In this document: in pieces, positions 26,873-34,813 of the stretch
How the letters are laid out: each line of letters starts with the position of its first letter
Numbering within the stretch: the first letter of the stretch is position 1
NCBI GenBank assembly: GCA_964406575.1
Contig: CAYOSH010000008.1
Coordinates: 71,358-135,357, forward strand
DNA length: 64,000 nucleotides
Source: WTAW01 sp964406575
Lineage (GTDB): Bacteria > Acidobacteriota > Aminicenantia > Aminicenantales > Aminicenantaceae
Reading direction: 5' to 3'
The notes under the pieces: model-generated
What the model saw: only the letters and a program-made list of their open reading frames with translations
The model's database searches: none
What the model was told of the DNA's origin: nothing
Program-made: the position numbers and the translations under genes

Positions 26873-27480
26873 GCTTCATTCTCTTTTTTGGGAATTATCA
26901 CCTTGACTAAAGAAGGACGCAGGAGTCGTTCGTTCAAAGTGTATCCCTTTTGGAACTCTTCGCCGACTTGAGGCTCATCAACATCTTCGGATTCCTCTGT
27001 CATGAATGCTTGGTGCAGATGGGGATTGAATGCCTTGTCTTTGATTTCGATGGATTTCACCCCGTACTTATTCAAAAGATCCAACAACTGTTTCTGGATC
27101 ATCTCAACGCCTTCTTGGAGGCTTTTGAGGTTTTTTCCCTCGTGGCTCTTTATCGCTCTTTCAAAATTATCAAGGACGACGAGCAACTCACCGAAAAATT
27201 CGCTGAGTGCAAACTGGTAATACTCTGTTTTCTCTCTTTCCAGCCGTTTTCTCAGATTATCCTTGTCAGCAACTTGTCTCAGATAATCCTGCTTCAAAGT
27301 CTGGATCTCCTCTTTCAATGCTTTGACTTCGGCGTCATGCTTTTTTGTGCTGGAGGCTCTCGCTGGTGTGTGCTTTTTTTTCGGCGGATTTTTCTGTTCC
27401 GTGAGATACTCGATCTCTATGCTTTCAGAGGATTCATTCTCCTTTTTCACATCCGCGTCGCTCTCTATCTTTTTAGGCAT
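26869..27480 (-). CDS. grpE: Nucleotide exchange factor GrpE
   Basis: 203 residues. An acidic and lysine-rich N-terminal tail (1-50), a long coiled-coil (about 50-110, KALKEEIQTLKQDYLRQVADKDN) and the C-terminal beta domain with FNPHLHQAFMTEE and VGEEFQKGYTLNERLLRPSLVKV, the GrpE signature. It releases ADP from DnaK. Start ATG 27480 lies 9 bp after hrcA. The coupling by ATGA overlap to dnaK suggests stoichiometric production. Confidence 0.96.
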   Translation of the reverse strand: MPKKIESDADVKKENESSESIEIEYLTEQKNPPKKKHTPARASSTKKHDAEVKALKEEIQTLKQDYLRQVADKDNLRKRLEREKTEYYQFALSEFFGELLVVLDNFERAIKSHEGKNLKSLQEGVEMIQKQLLDLLNKYGVKSIEIKDKAFNPHLHQAFMTEESEDVDEPQVGEEFQKGYTLNERLLRPSLVKVIIPKKENEA

Positions 27481-27489
27481 AAGTTCTCC

Positions 27490-28539
27490 TTATCGGTTTG
27501 CACTGATCGTCTGGCTCAATTTTTTGGCAACGCAATCCACTAAAGGAATGATCTTTTTGTAGGGCAGTCTTTTGGGCCCGATGATCCCGAGAGAGCCCAA
27601 CACCTGTTCGTCATATCCATAATGGGAAAGAATGAGAGAACAATCCTCAATTTCGGGATAGTTCATCTCAGATCCGATCAGGACTTTCACTCTGTCAAGA
27701 CTGATGAATTCCGAGAGTAGTTTTGTGAGTCTTGTCTTTTCCTCAAAATTCTTGAACAGAGATCGGAGTCGTTCCATATCGAACAGTTCAGGTTTTTCTA
27801 GGAGTTTGGACGTTCCCTCGAAAAAAATTTCATGAGCTTCCCCTTCTTGATAAAAATAGGTTTTGATCAGCGCAGTCAATTTGTGAATCAGGTCTTCGAA
27901 TTTGATCCTGTAGGAAGGGACCTCTTTGATCAGATAGTCGTGGACAAAAAGCAGGTTCTTCCCACTGAATTTTTCATTGATAAATCGGGAGGCACGGTCC
28001 AGTTCAAGCTGAGAGAAATAGGTGCCTGTTTCGACGATCTCAGTCAAAACCAAGTTAAAAGTTGTCACTAGAATGATCATCACCTTTTCTTCGGAAATCT
28101 TGATCAGTCGAAGATATTTGAATTGGATGCGTGAAATGCGGGGCGAGATCACAAAACCCAGATTATCAGAATATTGAGAGAGTGTTCGTGAAGCTTGAAC
28201 GAGCAAGGAATGAAAATTTCCCTTTTCGTGCTGGAAATCATCTGACGGAAAAGTCATTATTGTCAGTGAAGGAAAAGCCAGCCGGAACAAGTTATTCACA
28301 TATAACCGAAGCCCCTTATCCGTGGGTATCCGGCCTGCAGAGGTGTAGGGCTGTAAGAGGTAACCTTGTGCCTCCAGCTTAACCATGATGTTCCGAACGG
28401 TGGCCGGCGAAACAGAGATCTGTTTTTTTTGGGCAATGGACCCCGAGCTGATCGGCTTGCCCAGTTTGAGATAGCTTTCGACGATTTGATTCAGAATCTC
28501 TACGTCCTTATCTCGCAAAATATACTTTTTGTGTGTCAT
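27490..28539 (-). CDS. hrcA: Heat-inducible transcription repressor HrcA
   Basis: 349 residues. The N-terminal winged helix domain has VESYLKLGKPISSGSIAQKKQISVSPATVRNIMVKLEAQGYL near 16-57, matching HrcA. The C-terminal part has the GAF-like fold with IGSEMNYPEIEDCSLILSHYG. HrcA normally binds CIRCE (TTAGCACTC-N9-GAGTGCTAA) and is released in heat shock. It is the first gene of the hrcA-grpE-dnaK-dnaJ-rsmE-kinase-ilvE unit. No CIRCE is seen near the promoter at 28552-28580. Confidence 0.95.
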   Translation of the reverse strand: MTHKKYILRDKDVEILNQIVESYLKLGKPISSGSIAQKKQISVSPATVRNIMVKLEAQGYLLQPYTSAGRIPTDKGLRLYVNNLFRLAFPSLTIMTFPSDDFQHEKGNFHSLLVQASRTLSQYSDNLGFVISPRISRIQFKYLRLIKISEEKVMIILVTTFNLVLTEIVETGTYFSQLELDRASRFINEKFSGKNLLFVHDYLIKEVPSYRIKFEDLIHKLTALIKTYFYQEGEAHEIFFEGTSKLLEKPELFDMERLRSLFKNFEEKTRLTKLLSEFISLDRVKVLIGSEMNYPEIEDCSLILSHYGYDEQVLGSLGIIGPKRLPYKKIIPLVDCVAKKLSQTISANR

Positions 28540-28551
28540 TTCTAGATAAGA

Positions 28552-28580
28552 TTTATAACATTAAATCTCTAAACTTTCAA
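28552..28580 (-). promoter_or_regulatory. Promoter of the hrcA-grpE-dnaK-dnaJ unit
   Basis: TTGAAA (28580-28575) and TATAAA (28557-28552) are 17 bp apart on the minus strand, 13 bp upstream of the hrcA start. This is a plain housekeeping-type promoter. No inverted repeat resembling CIRCE overlaps it. Confidence 0.6.
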
Positions 28581-28800
28581 CCTATCACAGCCTCGGTTAA
28601 ACGAGAAAATGAGACAAAATCGCACTGTTTGGCATATTCATGCCTGAAGCATCCTCTATGTGTTTTGATTCCTTGACTCGTCTTTACCCACTGGATTTAG
28701 TCGTAGAGACGCATTGTACTCACGAATCCAACTTAATAAGTTGGGATCGTCTTCATTATTGCCTGAGAAACAAAATGACTGGAAGGAATTCTCAACTGGA

Positions 28801-29607
28801 TCAAAAAATCCGGATCCCGGCATATCCGACAACTTCCCGGTAGTCGTTTGTCACTTCTCCAGATGTCTGGTACTTGATGAGCTCAGCGTGTGTTGATCCA
28901 AGGTCTTGTGAGGCCACGATAGTTGAGGTTGTTGGCTGGAATCCACACATACTGATGTTCTCACGAGATACGACATTGTACAAACCCTGGGCATCGAGCT
29001 GCAAAATTTCCTCAATGGCGAGAAAATCTTTGAGCTTTGCTTCTTTCTGATCGACGTAGTGACTCATGTCTGTGCTGGCAACGATCAAAACATCCACATT
29101 TTGCGCTTGAATGGCTTTAGAAATTGCGTGCCCGAGCTCTACCAACTCGACATAAGAGGCATGATAAGCGATGCTTATGGGAACGATCGAGAAATTTTCC
29201 TTGAAAAACTGAATAAAAGGCAGTTGAACCTCTAGTGAATGTTCAGTCGCATGGGCCTCGCTATCATCGCTGATGAGCGCAAAATTTGAGGCGATAGCAC
29301 TTGCAAGGTCGGTATCGATGGCGACTTCACCCAGAGGGGTCCGCCATGTTCCTTCTTTCATTATGGCAAACCGGGAATGGACGTGCCTGTGGTTCGGACC
29401 GAGTATGATATAAACATCCGGAAGGATTACAGAGGAGAATACAGCACCTGCTACAGGACCTGAATACTCAAATCCGGCATGCGGAGAGATCACACTGATG
29501 GCTTTTTTCCTTTCGCGTCCAGGATCGACCATCCTCTTCAATACGGAGCGGAGAGATTCTGCCTGACTAGGATAAAAATATCCTGCGACTGCAGGTTTCC
29601 GTTTCAG
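28801..29607 (-). CDS. MEMO1 family protein (AmmeMemoRadiSam system protein B)
   Basis: 268 residues if started at CTG 29607, or 273 from ATG 29622. The CTG follows a perfect AGGAGG at 5 bp spacing and begins with (M)KRKPAVAGYFYPS, the usual start of this family, and ATG 29622 lies at the predicted transcript start. Family motifs present: ISPHAGFEYSGPVAGAVF, GPNHRHV, STDMSHYV and MCGFQPTTS, matching the metal-binding His/Cys places of human MEMO1. The family binds copper or iron and is often linked to a radical SAM partner and AMMECR1; neither is adjacent here. The reaction is not established. Confidence 0.85.
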   Translation of the reverse strand: MKRKPAVAGYFYPSQAESLRSVLKRMVDPGRERKKAISVISPHAGFEYSGPVAGAVFSSVILPDVYIILGPNHRHVHSRFAIMKEGTWRTPLGEVAIDTDLASAIASNFALISDDSEAHATEHSLEVQLPFIQFFKENFSIVPISIAYHASYVELVELGHAISKAIQAQNVDVLIVASTDMSHYVDQKEAKLKDFLAIEEILQLDAQGLYNVVSRENISMCGFQPTTSTIVASQDLGSTHAELIKYQTSGEVTNDYREVVGYAGIRIF

Positions 29608-29625
29608 TGGTGCCTCCTGCATAAA

Positions 29626-29654
29626 AAGATAAGCTCTGTTCTGGAATTTGTCAA
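29626..29654 (-). promoter_or_regulatory. Strong promoter for the MEMO gene, very close to its start
   Basis: TTGACA (29654-29649), 17 bp spacer, TATCTT (29631-29626) on the minus strand. The expected transcript start is near 29620, leaving at most a few bases before ATG 29622 but about 13 nt before CTG 29607 with its AGGAGG site. Confidence 0.6.
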
Positions 29655-29888
29655 ACGGTCACATTGTTTTGTCTAACAAGCTCTTTGAACAATAACCGAA
29701 TCGGGCGTCTATGAAAAAAAACAAAACTGAATACACAACAATTTCTAACCTAGAGTTATAGAAAAAGCCGAAATGAGAGATTTTTATGACTCTGAGTTAT
29801 ATTTCCTGGGTTTTGGAATTCAAGCATATTGAGAAGGCTCTTGTTCCGCCAGATCAGAGAAACACGTAATTTTTGTTGATATGATCAA

Positions 29889-29916
29889 GGATTTAAGGAT
29901 GTTTACACTTAAATCC
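29889..29916 (-). repeat. Perfect hairpin at the 3' end of the saccharopine dehydrogenase gene
   Basis: A 9-bp perfect inverted repeat (GGATTTAAG / CTTAAATCC) with a 10-nt loop. The arm nearest the gene shares one base with the stop codon at 29918-29916. There is no T-tract on the minus strand downstream, so it is not a typical terminator for this gene. On the plus strand it is followed by a T-rich stretch. Confidence 0.5.
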
Positions 29917-31238
29917 TAGACTTTTTCTTTTTTCTCTGAAAATGCGATGTTCAATCCTTTGAGTTCCTCAAGAATGGGAATATAGATGTCTCGCAGGACG
30001 GGGATATGGACTCCGGTCCTGTCGATTTTTCCCTCGAGGATCAGCTTTGTGCCGATGGCGGGAGGTAATCCCACTGTCCTGGACATGGCGGAATCTCCAT
30101 GAGGAATTCCATAATCGATCAGAGTGGATGTGATCCGTTCTCCAGGGCCTTCAGGATAGGAGGCTTCAAAAGTATGCTGGAGGATGATCATATCTCTCTC
30201 CCCTTCGTCAAAGGACATCTTCTCCACCATCCGGGCAGCCAGGACATCTATGGCTCCTCCTTTATCAATGCCAACAGGGTCATCACTCAACAGGCCAAGC
30301 CACTCGAAACGGTCGAGGATCGCAGAATCCCGCTCAAGGTCAAGGTAGGCAGCTAAAGCCTGTCTGAGGTCGGATTCTTCCGGATTGCCCATCAGTGTTC
30401 GTATAAAATTTGCATAGGTGTATCCAGTCAGATCCTTCTCCTCTTTGTCGAGAAGGCCGATGTCCGCCACTTTTTTTAAGGTCGAACACCAGCCGATATT
30501 TCGCAAAGTGCCCCTCAGCATGGTCTGGGTGGATTGGATGCCGTAGAGATCGATATAGGGAACAGAATCCCTGTTAGGATATCCCTCAAAATCACCCAAT
30601 CCCTCAATGGGAATGATCCCATAATTATCGAAGAGGTCCTTGGATGGGATCTCCACGATCTCTCCATCCTTGAGATATTTAGCGGAATTCTTTCCGGCGA
30701 GCAGGACTCCGATCGGACTCCAAGAGAATTTGTAACCAAAAGGATTCGTATTAGCCTCGGGAGCGGGCAAACCCCCGCAATAGGATGTAAAGCTCTCGAT
30801 TTTGCCTCCTTTATCCTCCACCTCATGGATGATCCTCATGGCTTCCATATGGTCGATACCCGGGTCCAGGCCGGCTTCGTTCAAAATAAGAATGCCGGCA
30901 GCCTTGGCGTCCGCATCCAGGGACTTCATCTCGTCGCTCACATAGGATGTGGTCACCATCTGCTTTTTGAATTCAATACAAAACCTGGCGACAAGTGTGT
31001 GGAACGCATACGGCACCATACTGATGACAAGGTCCGCTTCCTTGACCTCATCCCTGAGTCCCTCTTCATTTTTAAGGTTCAGAGTTTTGGCCGTTCCCTT
31101 GGGATGACTATCAATGAGCTTTACAGCTTTACTCACCGTTCGGGTGGCGATCACGACCTCGAAGTCAGGTTGATCGAGCAGATACTTGACCAGGGGTTTC
31201 GCCACGAGTCCTGCACCAAGAATCAATATTTTTTTCAT
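29916..31238 (-). CDS. Saccharopine dehydrogenase (glutamate-forming type)
   Basis: 440 residues. Rossmann start KKILILGAGLVAKPLVKYLLDQPD (MKKILILGAGLVAKPL is typical), then VVIATRTVSKA. Further parts match the LYS9/C-terminal AASS family, including NEAGLDPGIDHMEAMRIIHEV and YCGGLPAPEANTNPFGYKFSWSP. It oxidises saccharopine to glutamate and 2-aminoadipate semialdehyde with NAD(P)+. The upstream gene makes saccharopine from lysine and 2-oxoglutarate, so the pair forms the first two steps of lysine breakdown, or the reverse. Gap between them 68 bp. A hairpin follows at the stop codon. Confidence 0.92.
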   Translation of the reverse strand: MKKILILGAGLVAKPLVKYLLDQPDFEVVIATRTVSKAVKLIDSHPKGTAKTLNLKNEEGLRDEVKEADLVISMVPYAFHTLVARFCIEFKKQMVTTSYVSDEMKSLDADAKAAGILILNEAGLDPGIDHMEAMRIIHEVEDKGGKIESFTSYCGGLPAPEANTNPFGYKFSWSPIGVLLAGKNSAKYLKDGEIVEIPSKDLFDNYGIIPIEGLGDFEGYPNRDSVPYIDLYGIQSTQTMLRGTLRNIGWCSTLKKVADIGLLDKEEKDLTGYTYANFIRTLMGNPEESDLRQALAAYLDLERDSAILDRFEWLGLLSDDPVGIDKGGAIDVLAARMVEKMSFDEGERDMIILQHTFEASYPEGPGERITSTLIDYGIPHGDSAMSRTVGLPPAIGTKLILEGKIDRTGVHIPVLRDIYIPILEELKGLNIAFSEKKEKV

Positions 31239-31306
31239 TGTCTTTTAACTCCTTAATATGTAATTACATAAATTCCGTCTTATCCTTGCTCCCTCTCCAT
31301 TGAAGG

Positions 31307-32635
31307 TTATGTTGCTTTTTTGGGAGGAAGAAAATCACGCATATATGTGTAGTCAGGAGTGAACGTCCCTCGAAAAAGGATTGTGGCTTTCTTTATCGGA
31401 AACGGCAGCCGACTCAACTCCAAATTTCCAGAAAAATCAGCCTCTACAATTCCAGGAACAAGGGGCATAAGGGATTGACTGAAAAAGATGGAAGACTCCA
31501 GCGGAATCTCTGCGGGCAGATTGTCTACAGCCATGACCACCACTCCCCTTCCCTCGCACCCATCCTTCGCGTCTCCCCCGATCGGATCATACATGAATAT
31601 CGGATTATCCGGAGATGTGGCACGCACGGTGCATTCCACAGAACCTTCCACATCGCAGGAAATATCTCCGATGACTTTTAATCTCGGCGAGGTTTTTTGG
31701 GCCCAAAGGCTTTTTAAAAAACTCTTGGTGACAAACCGAGGATATTGTGGGGCCCAGTAGATACAGTTCACAAGGATCGAAAGGTGAGGAAGATATTTCT
31801 CGAAAACGGACCGGTAATTCTGTGGATTATCATAATAATCCTGAAGAACAAACGTGACGTCCGGCGGGATGGGGGCCACCATGTCCTCCTCTTTAAAAAC
31901 GACCTTATACAGGGTGTTGGACGAATAGCTCTTGCTGTGGATAAGTTTTATGACCTCTCGGGGTGGAATATCTTCAAAGGGAAGTAGGTCAAATATCTCT
32001 TGTGCCCCTTGAGATACACGGCCGTATCCTGCAAAGCCACAGATAAGAGGCTCTTCAGGGAGATGCAGTCCATTCCTATTGATGTCCCAACCCACTTTTG
32101 CGATCTCTTCTTTAGCAGCAACAAGACTTGGATATCGTATGGCTTGTTTGATTGACACAAACGGAGTGTCAAATCCGAGATGGTTCAATCTTTGCCCGTA
32201 TGCCCATAGAGTGTCGATCATTCCCGCTTGGCCGGCCTGCGTGCCAAAAAAGACAAGCCGATTGCCTTTCTCATCAACGATCTTTTCATAGTCGATCAAT
32301 GTGCACTTAAAGTCCACCATCTTCTGGAGCATGGACATGTTTGCGGGTTGGCCTTTAATAGTATGAGAAAAGAATACATAGGTTTTTTCCTTTTCAAAAA
32401 AATGTACGGGGATTTCTTTCACGGCAAATATAATGGGGCATGATTCCAAGGATTCGACAATCTGAGTTCCTTCCCTCTCGTAATCCGAATCGGGAAAAAT
32501 GCGGATTGGAGATGTTTGCAACAAAACCTCCAAGGATCCCTTTAGGAGCAGTTCTCTGACGTGTGCAGGAATAAGAGGGACTCTTCTTTCCCAGGGATTT
32601 TTGTCTTCCCGGCGGATTCCTATTCGCTTTATCAT
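31307..32635 (-). CDS. Lysine-2-oxoglutarate reductase (saccharopine-forming), AASS N-terminal type
   Basis: 442 residues from ATG 32635; the frame also has ATG at 32647, but the promoter at 32663-32691 would leave that with almost no leader. The sequence begins MIKRIGIRREDKNPWERRVP, the alanine dehydrogenase/PNT N-terminal pattern of the lysine-ketoglutarate reductase half of AASS. Other family parts are TIKGQPANMSMLQKM, LIDYEKIVDEKGNRLVFFG, and the C-terminal AVDNLPAEIPLESS. It condenses lysine and 2-oxoglutarate with NADPH. It is separate from the dehydrogenase here, unlike in animals, where the two are fused. Confidence 0.9.
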   Translation of the reverse strand: MIKRIGIRREDKNPWERRVPLIPAHVRELLLKGSLEVLLQTSPIRIFPDSDYEREGTQIVESLESCPIIFAVKEIPVHFFEKEKTYVFFSHTIKGQPANMSMLQKMVDFKCTLIDYEKIVDEKGNRLVFFGTQAGQAGMIDTLWAYGQRLNHLGFDTPFVSIKQAIRYPSLVAAKEEIAKVGWDINRNGLHLPEEPLICGFAGYGRVSQGAQEIFDLLPFEDIPPREVIKLIHSKSYSSNTLYKVVFKEEDMVAPIPPDVTFVLQDYYDNPQNYRSVFEKYLPHLSILVNCIYWAPQYPRFVTKSFLKSLWAQKTSPRLKVIGDISCDVEGSVECTVRATSPDNPIFMYDPIGGDAKDGCEGRGVVVMAVDNLPAEIPLESSIFFSQSLMPLVPGIVEADFSGNLELSRLPFPIKKATILFRGTFTPDYTYMRDFLPPKKAT

Positions 32636-32662
32636 GTCGAGTTCCATTCAGTGAGGTTCAAA

Positions 32663-32691
32663 ATTATGGCACAATCCTTTTTGCTGGTCAA
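32663..32691 (-). promoter_or_regulatory. Promoter of the saccharopine gene pair
   Basis: TTGACC (32691-32686), 17 bp spacer, CATAAT (32668-32663) on the minus strand. The predicted transcript start, near 32656, supports the second ATG (32635) as the translation start. Confidence 0.55.
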
Positions 32692-32849
32692 TCACATGTT
32701 TATAAAACAGCCTTGAAGCTTATTTCCGCTCCAGTCAGTTTTTAAACGCCGTCCCCCACGCGCGCATTGAGTCATTCACGCCAATTTGACCTCTGTCACT
32801 CAACACATGCGCACTGCGGCTTATTTTTCATTTAATCATTGACTCGAAG

Positions 32850-34280
32850 ATGGAGAATTTTAATAATGAGGCTATGATACGATTTTTTAACACTCTCAGC
32901 AGCAAGATCGAGCCTTTCGAACCCCTGGTCCCGGGAATAGTGAAGCTGTATACCTGTGGACCGACTGTCTATGACTATCCGCATATCGGAAATTATCGCG
33001 CCTACATGTTCGAGGACCTTCTGAAAAGATTTCTCAAATTCATGGGATTCAAGGTGCTCCATGTTATGAACATCACAGACGTGGATGATAAAACAATAAA
33101 GGGAGCCCATCAACAAGGAGTCTCGCTCCAAGAGTATACTAAAGATTTTACACAAGCATTTTTCGAGGATATCGAAACTTTGAACATCGACAGAGCGGAC
33201 TTTTATCCTCGAGCGACTGAGCATATCCAGGAAATGGCCCAAATGGTGAAGGGCTTGTTCGAAAAGGGATATGCCTATAAAAGGGATGGAAGCTACTACT
33301 TCAGCATCGCCAAATTCAAAAACTACGGCCAGCTCTCCAAGATTGACTTGAGTAGGCGCAAAGTGGGTGTGCGCATAGACTCGGATGAATACGAAAAAGA
33401 GAGTGTGCATGACTTTGCGCTCTGGAAAGCCCCGAAAGAGGGTGAGCCTGCGTGGAAAACAGTGGTGGGATCCGGACGTCCCGGCTGGCATATCGAGTGT
33501 TCGGTCATGAGCGCTAGGTACCTGGGAGAGACGTTTGATATCCATTGTGGAGGCGTGGACAACATCTTCCCTCATCATGAGAATGAGATCGCCCAATCCG
33601 AGGCGTATACCGGGAAAAAATTTGTCAATTACTGGTTGCACTGTCAGCATCTCATCAGAGATGGCGAAAAAATGTCCAAATCCATGGGGAATACGATCAC
33701 TCTCCGAGAACTCATCGATGAGCACAAAGCCGATCCCATGGCTATCCGCCTGTTGCTGCTATCCACACACTACAGGAAGATGCTCAACTTCACTTTTGAT
33801 GCTCTTGATCAATCCCATGCTTCGTTACGGAGAATCAAGGATTTTGTCTATGAGTTGAAGAATACACAATTTCCTCTGGGGGAAACAAAAAGCGCTGTCG
33901 GGCTGATCGCTGATATGAAACAAACCTTTTCCAAAGGACTGAGTGATGATTTAAATATGTCCGTGTCACTGACAGCCCTTTTTGATGCCATTAAAAAAGG
34001 CCATGTCCTTCTATCCCAAGGCAAGATCCATCAAGCAGACGCGATGAATTTCATTTCAGCGCTCCAATCTGTGGATGACGTTTTAGGAATACTCCAAACA
34101 GAAAATGAAGAGGCACTGCCGCTCGATATCATTCAGAAAATCCAAGCAAGAGAAAAGGCTCGCGAGGATAAAGATTTCGCATCGGCTGATAAGATCCGTG
34201 ATGAATTACTGGAGGAAGGGATCCTGTTGGAGGATACCGAAGAGGGCACTCGCTGGAAACGTATTCATCGGCGGTCGTGA
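32850..34280 (+). CDS. cysS: Cysteinyl-tRNA synthetase
   Basis: 476 residues from ATG 32850. A second ATG at 32874 begins MIRFFNTLSSKIEPFEP and aligns with the usual start, so the protein may be eight residues shorter; neither has a strong ribosome site. Class I signature YPHIGNYRAY (HIGN form), zinc-binding Cys in YTCGPTVYDY and CSVMSA, HHENEIAQSEA, and EKMSKSMGN. The C-terminal helical anticodon domain is present. It charges tRNA-Cys. A long antisense frame covering 32832-33725 is a shadow. The stop overlaps the yraN GTG. Confidence 0.97.
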   Translation: MENFNNEAMIRFFNTLSSKIEPFEPLVPGIVKLYTCGPTVYDYPHIGNYRAYMFEDLLKRFLKFMGFKVLHVMNITDVDDKTIKGAHQQGVSLQEYTKDFTQAFFEDIETLNIDRADFYPRATEHIQEMAQMVKGLFEKGYAYKRDGSYYFSIAKFKNYGQLSKIDLSRRKVGVRIDSDEYEKESVHDFALWKAPKEGEPAWKTVVGSGRPGWHIECSVMSARYLGETFDIHCGGVDNIFPHHENEIAQSEAYTGKKFVNYWLHCQHLIRDGEKMSKSMGNTITLRELIDEHKADPMAIRLLLLSTHYRKMLNFTFDALDQSHASLRRIKDFVYELKNTQFPLGETKSAVGLIADMKQTFSKGLSDDLNMSVSLTALFDAIKKGHVLLSQGKIHQADAMNFISALQSVDDVLGILQTENEEALPLDIIQKIQAREKAREDKDFASADKIRDELLEEGILLEDTEEGTRWKRIHRRS

Positions 34281-34681
34281 ACGCCGAACAGTGTGAGCTA
34301 ATGCGGAGTATGAAAAAAGTCAAAAAAACTCTTGCCTATGAACTCGGAAGGTCTGGAGAAGGCATTGCGTTGCAGTATTTAAAAAAAAAGAAGTACACGA
34401 TCGTTGAAAAAGGATTCCGGTTTTTAAGGGGGGAGATCGATATCATTGCCCTTGAGGGCGACACGATCGTTTTCATCGAAGTGAAAACGCGCAAAAGCGT
34501 GGATTTCGGTCAACCCGAAGAATCCATCACTGCCGCCAAAAAGCGTCAGCTTCGAAGAGTGGCTCAGGGTTATCTTTTGCGCAAGAATATCCAGGACGTG
34601 GAATGCCGATTTGACGTTCTCTCGTTAATCTATGATGAAGAGAAAGGCTACACCATCAATCATATCAAAGATGCATTCTGA
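34277..34681 (+). CDS. YraN/UPF0102 family endonuclease-like protein
   Basis: 134 residues from GTG 34277, overlapping cysS by 4 bp; ATG at 34301 or 34310 is an alternative start. The restriction-endonuclease-like (PD-D/ExK) core is visible: GRSGEGIALQYLKKKKY, RFLRGEIDIIALEGDTIVFIEVKTRKSVDFGQPEESI. The E-I-D-I-I and F-I-E-V-K-T-R parts carry the Asp, Glu and Lys of the fold. The cellular job is not clear; the family has been suggested to act in DNA recombination or repair. It probably shares a transcript with cysS. Confidence 0.88.
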   Translation: MNAEQCELMRSMKKVKKTLAYELGRSGEGIALQYLKKKKYTIVEKGFRFLRGEIDIIALEGDTIVFIEVKTRKSVDFGQPEESITAAKKRQLRRVAQGYLLRKNIQDVECRFDVLSLIYDEEKGYTINHIKDAF

Positions 34682-34813
34682 ATTCTCCATAACTCGAGTG
34701 TGCCAGAGGTTCTCTGATCATTAACCCTTCCCTTCACTGTGAAAGGCAATACGACGAATCATGCCACAATTGTGGTGATGGGAAACCGGGGTGCGGTCGT
34801 GTGGAATTGTGAG

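Noticed and set aside
30534..31256. 240-codon plus-strand reading frame
   Set aside because: Opposite saccharopine dehydrogenase; no family features.
32832..33725. 297-codon minus-strand reading frame
   Set aside because: It lies opposite cysS, whose motifs are clear; the antisense product has no family features.
34764..34775. 12-bp perfect palindrome CCACAATTGTGG between yraN and the NSS gene
   Set aside because: Short and without T-tract or nearby promoter; can occur by chance.
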